Assembly (NCBI RefSeq): GCF_015706575.1
Contig: NW_024037069.1
Span: forward strand, 34,245,315 to 34,309,314
Direction: 5' to 3'
Length of the DNA: 64,000 bases
Origin: Patiria miniata
Taxonomy: Eukaryota > Echinodermata > Asteroidea > Valvatida > Asterinidae
Every line of letters begins with the position of its first letter. Within the stretch, counting starts at the first letter, position 1. The notes under the pieces were generated by a model that had not been told where the DNA came from, searched no databases, and saw nothing but the letters and a program-made list of their open reading frames with translations. Made by a program: the position numbers and the translations under genes. Below are positions 23,201 to 35,200 of this stretch, piece by piece.

Positions 23201-26200
23201 TCTTACCGCACGCTTTGCCGGAAGTCGGGACTAGGGGTCCGGAAGGAGCCACCATGTTATCCCTCTCCGGGGCACCGGTGCTAGAGGCCCGGAAGGCATA
23301 GCTCCGGACCCGGCGGCGTGGTCCGATTTTTTGCTTTTTTTCACCGGGAGTAGGGGCTAGAGGCACGGCAGGTGTAGCCCTATTCCCTGCGCCCGGTGTA
23401 CCGGAGGCTAGAGGCCCGGAAAGCGTGTTTCCGGTACATGGGTGGCTTGGTCGGCTGCTGTCTGAAGTACGCATGGGGACTGGAGGCCCGGAAGGCGCAC
23501 CCCCAGCGTGTTTGGTATTCTTATCGTGGGCCAGAGGCCCGGAAAGCGTGTCCCCGGTAAACGACTTAGGTGTTTCCGATTTTTTTTTCTTGGTCGATCG
23601 TTTGCGTTGTGATGACCCGGGAGAATTACTCACTGCCGAGTCCACCGATGGCGACCGTGAATTAAGCCAAGCCGAAACTGCGTCCCATTCGTCTTCTCCC
23701 AGAGTATGGCATACCTCGCATGTATGTTCTGGGGTGCATGAACGGCAACGTGGGCATAAATCATGAGCGTCCACACGTGCCCGGAGTTTAATGCAGCGAC
23801 AAGCGCCGCACATAACAAAATTAGGTGGAGTAATGACGTGCTTAGCCTCGCGTGACTCTGCCATGATTCTACAACGAACCGATGGAACTGGTGATTTTCC
23901 AGTAACGAAAACAGCAAAAATATATCCAAGGAGTGGTATTTTTCTTCACAAAAAAATGAAAAGACGACACACACTTTGGGTACAACTAATTTTAATGTTA
24001 CTTTAATCGATACTTAGCAATATACGGAAGGAAAAGGCAAATTCTTCGGGAGCTTGAGAAAACTACGTCTCACTCGTGTGAGCGCTAGAGAAAAAGAGGA
24101 CGAGGGTACCAGACTGATGAGGGTACAGAGGGCCTGGGCGCTGAAAGCGCTATTTACTGTGGTATAAAACGCTAGCGATTGGGAGCCTTGGGCGAGAAAT
24201 ATGCAAATGTAAGGCTTAACAGGTAAGAGAGTCCCAGAAGTGGACTTGAATGGTACATTACACCATCAGTCACTGAATAAAATTACTATTTCCACTGCAT
24301 GAATATAAAACATTCATTATTTGTTTTATAAAAAAAAACCTGAATGAATCCAAAAGGGTGACGTCAAAAGTGTGACCGTGCAATGGAACTTCTATTTACC
24401 GTGGAATGGATCTTCTATTTTTGCCGTGCGGCCGGGCCGTGGGTTGGGACAAATACTTCAATGACACGTGATCAACGACACACCAATGACGGGGATTAAT
24501 TCAGGTGTTGCATAACAGATATTATTTAGGCTATTTCGGAAAGGGGTTATTGTAATTTGTATCAATTGCAATAGAAAATTGCACAAAATAATCATTTATT
24601 GTCCTTTATTCCAGCAGAGATGTTGTATTATATAAGCTTCTGAATTTGGTTCTTTCCGTCATTCATCCCTTTTGCTGAGGGCCACATTGTCCGAACACAT
24701 CAAAACGAATAACCGAAAAATGTCTCACTAAAAACGCCCCGCATAATGAATTTACAGGGGTTACACAATATCTCACATTCGATTAATTTCATAATTACGG
24801 ATGATTTTGACGTAATGAATTGATGTCCACTGTGATTGTGCAAGCCAACAAATATGGATGTCGTGTACATTTCGAATTTGACGATTGTCTGGGTTTTGCC
24901 GTATGGTCATCCACAGTCCCCCACTCGCCGACACAGATTCACGCCATTGGGACGAGGTAATTATGTACTGTGCACGGATATATTATTTGTTATAGATGAT
25001 GCCCCGAATCAGTGGTGGAGAGTAGATCTTGAAGCTATCTACTGCTTGAAGAAAATTACAATAATCAACAGAGTCGATGGCTATGGTAAGTTTTCTATAC
25101 ATGTCTTCCAAGCCACGCTCGTCGATTGGAAAACAAAATTCTCCATTTTGGCGTTCGCCTTCAGCATTATCCATCCAATTTTTATCGCAGTGTATATACG
25201 AACAATCCATTTCCTTTCCAGATATGGGGCTATTTCGATGTGCAGTTCAGTCAGAATTTATGTTAAACATAAAAGTGATGCGTTTTGTCATTAATTCAAT
25301 TTAACCAAACTAACTCAGGTGTGCATTTACATCCGAGGGTAAATGTTTTTAGTCGGAAATCGGTTGTGCACAATACGAGATTCGAAATAAATTTTTCGAG
25401 AAATACATTTTAAAACGTCTAAAAACACAAAACTGTTGATTAAAGCTTTTTACCAACAAAAAATAAATATTAAAACAAATCTAACTTTATAGAGTCCATT
25501 ATTGGGGTTCTTGAATAACCAGGAACGTGCAAAGCCCGTGGGTCCAAATAATTCCCATTACTTTACGGCGTTACAAAATTAATTACTTGCAGGTAAAAGA
25601 TTGGCAGGTGCTGTAGTGCGGGCTGGTTTGGATCCATCAGATTTCTCACAGAACACACAGATAGGAGATGCAGTCAGAAGAACTCAGGCAACTAACGGAG
25701 CAACGATTGATTTCATCGCGGATCCCATCGTCTCCGCTAGATACGTCAGTGTGCAAAAAACGAATGGTATTCTGAGCCTGGCCGAAGTCATGGTGGTGGA
25801 AATCCAAGACACTTCTACTGTTGAAGGTAAGACGAATGCAAATGTTTGCAAGCAAAGACAGAATAATAATTTGTTTTGACGATTCGTCTTATAGTTACGA
25901 GGAAAATGACATCGTGGTTCACGATATATTTAATATCTTCAACATTTTGCATAATGAAAATTTGCCGGGGAAATAAAAATATATAACTTTCAACAACAGA
26001 TTCCAAACTTCAAATATGATGAAATATTTAGCATTTTTAGCTACTATGAATCTTTAACGGATTACCAAGAGTATCAAATTCCCAAGAGTGTTGCATTTTG
26101 GAATATTTTATTGATGGAATATATATTTTTCGTTACATTCCTGTATTGGATTTGAATAATTCATTATAGCATTTTGATGAGAACGTTGAAACGGCTTAAA

Positions 26201-29200
26201 ATAATTGTAAAATACATTTAAGTGCCACAACCTCAAATGTAGTATATTAAACTAAAGAGGACATTTTATTTGAGTGGTGCGCTTACTATGTGAAACATTG
26301 CAAGCAATATCCCTTGATATGTTTTGTTTTCCGAGAAAAATCCTTTAAAGATTTTTGATGAGAATTTTATTTGTCCCACTCGAGCAGACCTAGGCAGCAA
26401 CGGCAGTATATTTAAACATTTTTTGTATCAATTTAACTCCCCAGATATCGGTGTAGATTTTACTCTGGTTGCTAACCCCGCTCGTATTGGCCAGACTGGA
26501 GACGACGCTGCAGTCATCCAAGCTTACAAGGGTCCTAACTATGCCTCCGCTGGGATAATCTTCGGCAGACAACTGACCACAGGAGGTAGCAATGTCGAAC
26601 TACCAGCAGGATCGATGGTTGTGGATGATCCACAGACGATATGTGCAGTTACACTGTCCAGTACGTTACCTGAATCAGCGGGGATTGACCGAACGGGTGT
26701 GTTCTACGCTCAAGCTGTCCAAAATGAAAATGTGACCAGGATACAGACAATCATATTAAACAAAGATGGTAAGCTGATATGACGGCAAGGAAACGTTGCA
26801 GTCGGATATCAAGCACTGCCTATTATTTCAAATATACATCCATCTATTGTCTTTGCTCTTCTTCGCTCACTGGTTTTATTTAGTTGTATTTACAGATTAT
26901 GGAGCTGGGGAAGTTTTCCTCACAAAAGATTGTAACAGGTGAGTTTTCATGGTCATTACTCATTATTGCGATGTTTTGTGATTTCATTGCAGACGGCACA
27001 GTCCATACACGACCTACACAGCGAACACAGATTGCTAATATCGGAGAGTCGGTGGCACTACAGATGGAGAATGTGAATTCATCTGCTAACAGCAACTACA
27101 GATGGAAGCATAATGGCGATGACACAGCACGGAACAGCGAGCTAAGTGTGAATATCAGTAACGCTGCTGTAGATGATGGAGGAATATACAGCTGCTTCGT
27201 CTCTGGCCAAGAAAGTCAACAACAACATGGATTCATGAGACTTATTGTGAGAGGTATTTCTTTAGCATTTCTGCCTATAACTGCCTCAAAGTATAAGATT
27301 TTGTTTTCTAAATATCATTATTGCGATCATTCTACACATGTATATACAGGTTGTGCCGCAGGAATGTGGGGCCAGGATTCATGTCAGAACACATGTCGTC
27401 GATGCTACAATGGAGGTATCTGTGATGACAAGACGGGAACGTGTATCTGCGCTCCAGGATTCAGCGGAGAATATTGCCAGCAAGGTAACAATAAACATAT
27501 GATATTGATATTAAGTTTTCTTCTTGTGTAACAAATATTTTGTTTCCGTTTAACCTTTTAATTTTAATTCTGGTGATGTCGTTCTCTGACATTCAGTTCA
27601 CGGGCGTCACATCTTTGGCCAGAATGCTAGTCATACCTGTTCTGATAGCGCTGATCCACACAACGACGCTTGCCGGGGTCGTTTGTTTTGTCTTCCTGAT
27701 CCTTACGGATGCTCCTGTGCTGCTGGGTATATGGGACTAGACTGTATGCAAGGTATTATGGAATTATCAAAAACTTGTCCACTATTTCGTGTTGGGTACT
27801 CGTTGATATTTATATTCAGTCCAAGAATCTGCAGATTGCCAACAAACTAACTACTTTTTTTCTAATTTGGCTTTTTCTTCAGTTGATATTGATAATATCA
27901 GAGATGTTCTTTCCAATTAGTCTCTGTTGAGCCTTGCTGTTTCTTGACGAGTATTGTTTTCTATAGGTCTATTGTTGTTCACTATTTTTTTTAATTTAAG
28001 ACCAAGGGTTTCCAAATTGCCAACAAATGACATGAAACTCCTATTATTGCATGAAATGACCATTTTGCTGTGAGCGGATACTTTCCATATCAGAAATGTT
28101 CTTGTCCAACGGTCTTGACATAGGGCAAGCACTATCTCATGTCCCAAGTTGCCACCTTGATTCACTCGAGTTTTTTTTTATCAAAATTAGAATGTACTGA
28201 AGGGAAGTATGGAGCCGACTGTAAGCAGACATGTCACTGTCCATCTGGCGATTCCTGCGAAAAGGATACGGGAGAATGTACTGGAAGTAAGAGAACACAG
28301 ACTTGTATCGCAACAAGCTTGTTGAAGGATTATATTTTACTATGACAATCAGAAGCGACAGTTGAAGTATTCGAATTATTTGTTTTTCAAAGTAAACTTA
28401 AGTTGTAAGGACACACTTGGGTAATAGGGAGAAGCCCAAAGAATGTTTACACATTTAAACAAGTGTATAGATACGTTATACCATGGAAAAACTAATATAC
28501 TAAAATGTACAGTGTATGTCTTTCATTCCAGATTGCATACCACTCTATTTCGGAAGTAACTGCCAGTGTTCTAGTAAGATGATTACATTTCTTTCATTTA
28601 CACAAAGTATGATTATGACCCGTTATCTAAACTTAATCAAAACAGACATTATGACATTGCACCCTCTCGAGGAAGGAGATGAGCTTACAGATAAAACAGG
28701 GGGAAAAGAGGGAATGAGGCCACAGACTACACTGGATGAACATGTACAATGCTATTTTTTCAGTAACACTGCTTCAACTGTTGTACATTGTATTATCATT
28801 ATAACTTTGTCGGATCATTTTATCTGGTCACTGTCATTGCTGCACCCGTCTTTCCATTGTAGCTGACAATGGCGTTCTAGGACTAAAAGTGATGCCAATC
28901 GATCGATATCAACTACAAGTTTCCTGGCAACCAGATCCATGTGTCTCTGGCTACATACTGGAGTATGCATTGACAAACAGGGGCCAATGTGAAGAGATTG
29001 AATCTCCACAGCGGTCCAGGTCACTTCCAGGTCCAATCGATGGTCCAACTACCAGTCGTGTCATCACTGGTTTGATATCTAATTCAACCTATATGGTTTA
29101 CATTCGCCCTCTGTACAATGGTACGCAAGGACTTGAAGCGTCGACATCAGGAACCACGCTTAAACAAGAGAGTGAGTAGAAAGAGCCACTTTTCTGAAAT

Positions 29201-32200
29201 CAATAACTAAGTGTTACCAGTGTTGGCGTACTCGTACAACTCGAGTACCAATAAGTACTTGGCCCGTACTCGATCATAAGTACTCGAAAAAACAAGAACT
29301 CGGCACGAACTCGTAATTTTGTACTCGGACTCGTCCCTTATCTCGACAAATTGTACTCGGTGAACTCGATCACAGTCGCGCAGTACTCGAAAGAAAATTC
29401 GGATTTTTTCGATACTAATTTTTCGATTCTAAACTTTGACCAAAATTTCACAGAGTGTATATGAAAATGATGAAAGTATTAATTCTTTATCGACTCTAAA
29501 TCGAGCATATGTGAATGGGTATTGGCAGCGCTCGCAGTATCGCTGGTGCACATTTTTTACTGTCCTATTCCTACTGAATACTACAAGAATACCAGCGAAA
29601 TAAATCGCAACCTTCTTTCCATGGGCTGCATGTGCGTTCATCACATTCTAACTAACAAGGTGCGGAAAGATCGTATCCGTGGGGAGGAGGTTGTGCACAC
29701 CACTCTTTGTTGGAAACGCGAGACATTTTCGAGTTCGATCCAGACGTAGACATGTTTTTTTGTCAGAAATTATATCTTGGGGGTTTAGAGATCACAAGGA
29801 ATATTTCGCTAACGGACAGAAGCAGCACAGCGCAGTAAGCAAGTCATGTGGGCTGCAGATTTCGGAGAAGTCTGGAACAACTTCCAACTTCAATAAGCAC
29901 CTTTGACTCTTGTCCTAACCTTCAGAATGAGGAAAATCGTCAATAAATCAAGAATTCCAAGCAAAAACAACACTTTTTAATATGTGTACGTGTTAATTTC
30001 TTGGAATACTGGGTAATTACTTTACATATCACATGTAAGTAACGGTGCTAATTTCCATAATGCTTTAGTTTAAAAATGTACTCGGGATGTACTCGATATC
30101 TTTGTACTCGAACTCGGACTCTGAAAAACTCGAACTCTGATTTTTGGCCCAGGACTCAACTAAAAGTGCTCGGACTCGACCCGTACTCGGCACTGTGTGT
30201 ACTCGGAAAACTTGGTACTCGCCTACAACACTGAGTGTTACCAGTTTGATAGTTATCAGCTGTGGGCATTCAATGATGATAATTAGTACAACTTGCGAAT
30301 AAACGCTCCATGGGTTATATTTGTGTGTGTGTGTGTGTGTGTCAGATCCTTCCGTTTCCCCTGTGATGGTGACTTCTTACGATTCTGCCAGTGTCACACT
30401 CAGCTGGCGTGAGGTGTACTGTGCCAACTACTCCGTGCAATATGCGCTGGAAAACAAAGAGGGTTGCCAATCCATCAACCCGCCTACCTTCATCCAGCAC
30501 TGTCTTTGTTCTGGAACTACTTCGACAAAGATACCTGGTCTGTTCGCCAACTCGATGTACGAGATACAAATTTTCGCCAAAGTGAATGAAAGCTCCGGAG
30601 AAACAGTTACAACAAGTGTTCATACCAGCACCAAAGGTAACACCTTTTTCCAGTTATAAACCTACAATTTTGCGCATACGGATCAGCTCAATTCAATCTG
30701 ATCCATCTTAAACTATTTTCCTTTAGCGCCATCTGCACCACCACAGCAAGTTACCGTCACTTCAACATCAAAAAATAGCCTGACTTTCTCCTGGAGTCAG
30801 CCAGCGTGTGGAAGCCGAGGTGGCATAATCACAGGCTACACGTACAAGCTGAGTGGACCAGGGTCACGACTCATCTTCAATGTATTCACAGCCGAACAAG
30901 TTGAGATAAATGGTTTAATCCCCTTCACTAACTACAGTTTTCAAGTTGCTGCAAACACCAGTGCTGGGGCAGGGCCATACAGTGACGTTGTCGATCAGAG
31001 AACTAATGAAGCAGGTACGTGCTGTTTGAAAATACCATTACTTAAAACTTTGACCAAAAGTTCTTGTTAATGGCTGCCTTTTTTAATAGCCATCATTTAC
31101 TAACGCTTGCATATGCCTTCTTAAACTTCACCCTGATTGCTTGATCGTTGGTCACACAGAGCCCACAGTACCCTTAGATGTTGCAATTCAGAACGTTGAT
31201 TACGTATCCATCACTCTCCAGTGGTCAGAACCCGACCCTCCACAAGGAATTATCATCCATTACACCGTTAGGTACTGGATGAGTGGACAGTCAGGAACCA
31301 AAACGCTGATCAACAATGTGGTGCAATTAATGTATGAGATAACGGGCCTTGAAACGAATGAGACACACTTCTTGCAGGTAAATACTTTGTCATTTCTAAA
31401 CAGAATTATCAAAATCTGGAGACGTTTGATTTCAAAAGCCCGTATGTCCTAGCAACTTTTTGTGGCATAAATTGTATTTTCTTTTACGGGTGCTGTTTAA
31501 CATGATGAGTAAATAATTCATAACTTGCATGCAGGCTATTTAAAAAAAAAAAAACGACCGATTTTACTGCATGCGAGAACAGGATAAAATCACACTCTTC
31601 GCGATTTTTTATAATGATACTCTTTTATTCAAATGTCATAAGGTGCAAGCTGAAACGTCTGTTGGCGCAGGTCCGTGGAGTGAAAAAGTATTTGCGACCA
31701 CCCTAATCGAAGGTATGGTAATGCTTCTTGTCGCAATCTTTGATTTTTAGTGTTTTGGTCATTTTATATTTCTCTAGTAATTAAGATATTTTATTTCCTT
31801 GAGTTTTGTTGACAAATTGCAAAGTGATGGCGTTCACCGTCAATAGTTTTAAAGTGCAGTCTAGACAGACTGAACGATGAAATGAAACACTTTGATTGCT
31901 GAAAGATTCCATATATGTAGTATCTATATTTCATGACTAACCTTGTGTTTGTCGATCTTTGTTTCGCAGCAAAGAAATTCGAAGTCCCTTCGCAAGTTGC
32001 CGTGATAGTACCTGTCGCGGTCGTCGTTGTCATCCTCGCTTTGGGTCTTGTCGTTGCTTTTGTAGTCTACAAGAGGTAACCATCAAAAACGAAACTTGAT
32101 TAGAAATTGTCACAGATCTAAACTAGCTACTAACTGACACCTAACCTGTGTATCATGCTCCAAAACAGTAAATCAACAAGCTTGTTATCTTTTGTCACGT

Positions 32201-35200
32201 ATAACTTTGCAACAGTTCTTCTTTGACAAAAAGAAAAGTTGTCAAGCTTTGATCCTCCTCCAAGAATCCCTTTTCCACTTTAGAATACTTTAGACAATAA
32301 TATATTTCATGCAATAAAGGTACAGATGTTTTAGGCTATATCAATCCATTCAATCAATTTGGTTCATTTGCCTGTCTTGATTGGTGTTTCTTTCGAAGGA
32401 GGAGAGCCAGACAGGGAAAACAACACAGTGATGAATCTGACATTCCACTGAACGCAAAGGCTCCAACTTTGACTCGCGGTAAACCTTCAATTTCTTAGCA
32501 AATTTATTTTCTTCATCAGTGACAGCACAATTGCAAAACCGAAAACAGTCATTTCTGCTCGTCTTAACATGTATTTTTCTGTTCGTGCATTTTGAAAAAC
32601 ATTTATGTTATATCAAGTTTTTGAACTGAATATATAATAGGTGCAACATTATCCAGTATACTCCAGGTTGAGCCACTTGGAAAATGATATCAGTCAACCC
32701 GACAAGTACAAACACATATTTTGACTTCATGTAAATATTTCGCATAAAAATAACTTAAGTATTTAAGTATTTGAATGTGGCGTCTCATATCTTATGTTGT
32801 CGCGTCAAGTTTAATAGCTATTTTTTAAATGATCTTCAATCTGCAATCACTTTCCAGAAAGTTATTTTGAAGACATATGGTGACTCTCAAGAATCACAGC
32901 GGTAATTCAGTCTTTGTTTTACTGATAAAAAATCTTCAGTTAACAGTAATGTCAACGATGGAGCAGCAGTCAGCGATAAACCCCACCGCCATAAATCCAA
33001 GTCCCCTCGTAAACCACGCCAGAAGCAGGCCGGGCCAGAGCAATCAGCAGAAGAAGGGGGCAATGAACAGCTGGAATTCGTACCACCACCTTCCGTCCGG
33101 AAGGAAGAGCTTGCTGAATACATCCGCCAGAAGGAGGCGATGGGTGATAACGGATTCCTAGCAGACTACAAGGTAAATACGCCTTATAAAACCACGCACA
33201 ACTTGCCTCTTACGAAGTACCCCGATTGAACAATTTTTCGATCCGATCAAGAGAAAGGAGTCACTTGTCTAGCACTTTATGTCAGCTGAAAGCCATCTGT
33301 ATAAGACGCAGTGTTTACAATGTAAAGTATCGTGTCTCTATTTTCATCCATTTTGGGGTATAGCTATTTCAATTTCATTACTGATACATTTCTTTCCTAA
33401 AGTACTTAGTTTTGTTGTGGTAAATTCACACAATATGCACACTGGACTAAACGTGGAAAACCAACTATAACATTAATAAAATAATGAAACATAATTTGTT
33501 TTTGTATACATCAGTCGCTTCCCGATGGTCAACTTTATCCATGGACAGTGGCAGCGAAACCAGAGAACAGGGCCAAGAACCGATACGTCAATGTCATTGC
33601 ATGTGTGTATTTCTGTTTATTTTGGTATACATTTGATAGCACTGTTTATATTAATGCAGCATTGTTCAAATTGTTACAACAATGTTCATTGCAATAAAAG
33701 TTTACAGTTTAACCATGCAGTCAATTTGGAGGTTTGTAAAGGTTGCGAAAATAAGTACATTTAAAGTGGCAATTAATGTAAGCTTGTAAGATAAGGATCA
33801 TCTCCATTTTCCGGATACAATATGATGTAAAAAAAAATATGTCACATTTTTTTAGAAGCATCGTTTGAAGTGGAGTCATTGTTTTAGTTTTGTTTTGTTC
33901 AACTTTGTTCCATGTTTTGTACGCAGATGACCATTCCCGTGTTGTACTTGACCCCTTGGAGGGTGATCCCCATTCAGACTACATCAATGCCTGCTATATC
34001 AATGTAAGCCGTTATCTGATGATGAATTCGTTTGAGCTAAGTTAAACACCGATGAGGTATTCCAGCTGACGCAGGTTCAAATCCAGACTTAGTCAGACGT
34101 ATTTGTTCAAACGAAAATTAAATGTCAAATGAAATTATTTCCATCACCTGTTTGAACACAAGATATGAATTAGTACATTTTGCTGCAAAGATTCTTTGAC
34201 AAATTGTTATCAAATCAATTATCTTGTGGGATGTTAGTTTGAGCCAAATTAAAATAAATCAATACGTTTTTAATTGCCTTTGCTTTGCAGGGATACAAGA
34301 CGAAGAACAAGTACGTCGCCAGCCAAGGTAAATGCAGTCGCAAATGTGACGTAATTTTGTCTGGTAGATTGATTTCGGCGTGCATAAAATCGAGTAATGC
34401 GACCATCGAATTATCTAACAACTGTTATTGACAGAGTACACTGTTTAATTACCAAACTGTTTCTTTTCAGAACCACATAAATGAACAAACAGATGTGACT
34501 ATACATGGTGCTACTGCAATGTATTAACTAACCCATTGTTATTTACTTTGAAGGAGCCAACAAGGCGTCTATCAAAGACATCTGGAGAATGGTCTGGCAG
34601 TTGGGCATCGATAAGATTGTCATGCTCACAAATCCGGTTGAGAACGGCAAGGTAGTGTTGATTTTTATTTTTATTTTATTTTGGTGATTTCGTTATTGAA
34701 AATTAAAATTATGCTTAATTTTATTAACAAATAGAAAGATATTGGAAAAGGTAATCTCTAGAAAGATTAAAGCAACCCAAAGGCATTAATCTTGGAAACA
34801 AAATAACACAAGAACTACGACAAAGCAAGAAACAACACGTTGTATTTCTCTAATGATTTGATTTCTAAATTCATCTAAACAAAGGTATCCTTTTATCTAA
34901 CATGGTCAAGCCATTTTATATATTTGTTTCTGTATTCAGAGGAAGTGCCTTCAATACTGGGCTGATACCGGATCTACCACCATCTCAGGCATCGTGGTAA
35001 CTACAGACAAAGAGGATGTCTTCCTGGATTACACCATTCGCAATTTCAGCATTCACCAGGTAATCTCCAGACCTATTTGGGTCAGGGAGGCTTGGTTCAT
35101 TTTTGGATTTATCATAATATTTACTTGATGCCGGCGTGGCACAAAGCGTGATCTAAATTATACTTAAGTGTTGTTTTGGGGGCGGGGAATTTTAATTGGG

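Larger units (their letters stand above)
18048..24246 (-). mobile_element. DIRS-type tyrosine-recombinase retrotransposon in intron 2 of gene B
   Basis: A 6.2-kb element reading on the - strand. It has gag-like, RT-RNase H and tyrosine recombinase regions in that order, inverted terminal repeats (18092-18246 and 24075-24227) and an internal complementary region (18301-18397). The internal region holds the inverse of the left outer end joined directly to the inverse of the right outer end. That layout is the hallmark of DIRS elements, which are thought to replicate through a circle. It is absent from LTR elements, and split direct repeats would mark Ngaro or PAT types. No protease, integrase or methyltransferase is seen. 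Frameshifts and in-frame stops show this copy is inactive. The same insertion is in gene C. Confidence 0.93.
18016..24515. repeat. Repeat family R1, copy split by the DIRS element
   Basis: The left part is 18016-18047 (TTCCATTCCACGAGTCGAAG...GAAATGGAAT). The right part is 24247-24515, with the CATTATTTGTTTTATA block, the GCAATGGAACTTCTATT block and the ending CAGGTGTTGCATAACA. Put side by side with 12275-12720, the two parts align to its start and remainder, so the retrotransposon inserted into a pre-existing R1 copy. Confidence 0.65.
1..25085 (+). repeat. Left copy of the tandem segmental duplication
   Basis: This whole block recurs in the same order and orientation at about 40346-64000. 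Anchor pairs are the D2 exon end (98 and 40443), the RPTP stop codon (2094 and 42452), the RPTP ATG (11167 and 49431), exon 2 (17104 and 56088) and exon 3 (24996 and 63913). Offsets vary from about 38.3 to 40.4 kb because of indels, mostly transposon insertions and deletions. By eye the stretch from about 9000 onward is nearly identical to its partner, while 1-8000 differs by more substitutions and several indels of 0.1-1.5 kb. The block contains the 3' end of one gene, a spacer and the 5' third of the next, as expected of a tandem gene array. Confidence 0.95.

Noticed and set aside
18048..24246. LTR, Ngaro or PAT retrotransposon
   Set aside because: No direct LTRs, integrase or protease, and no split direct repeats. 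Inverted terminal repeats with an internal complementary region indicate DIRS.
24836..25294. 152-residue ORF as a separate gene
   Set aside because: It is intron sequence read through exon 3 of gene B; only 24996-25085 fits the FTP domain and splice sites.
26896..26938. 43-nt exon using the GTGAGT donor
   Set aside because: It would shift the reading frame of the following Ig exon; only skipping or the 36-nt version keeps the frame.
34030..34095. Second tRNA-like SINE in an intron (GGTTCAAATCC box)
   Set aside because: A single B-box-like match without a convincing A box or fold is too weak to annotate.
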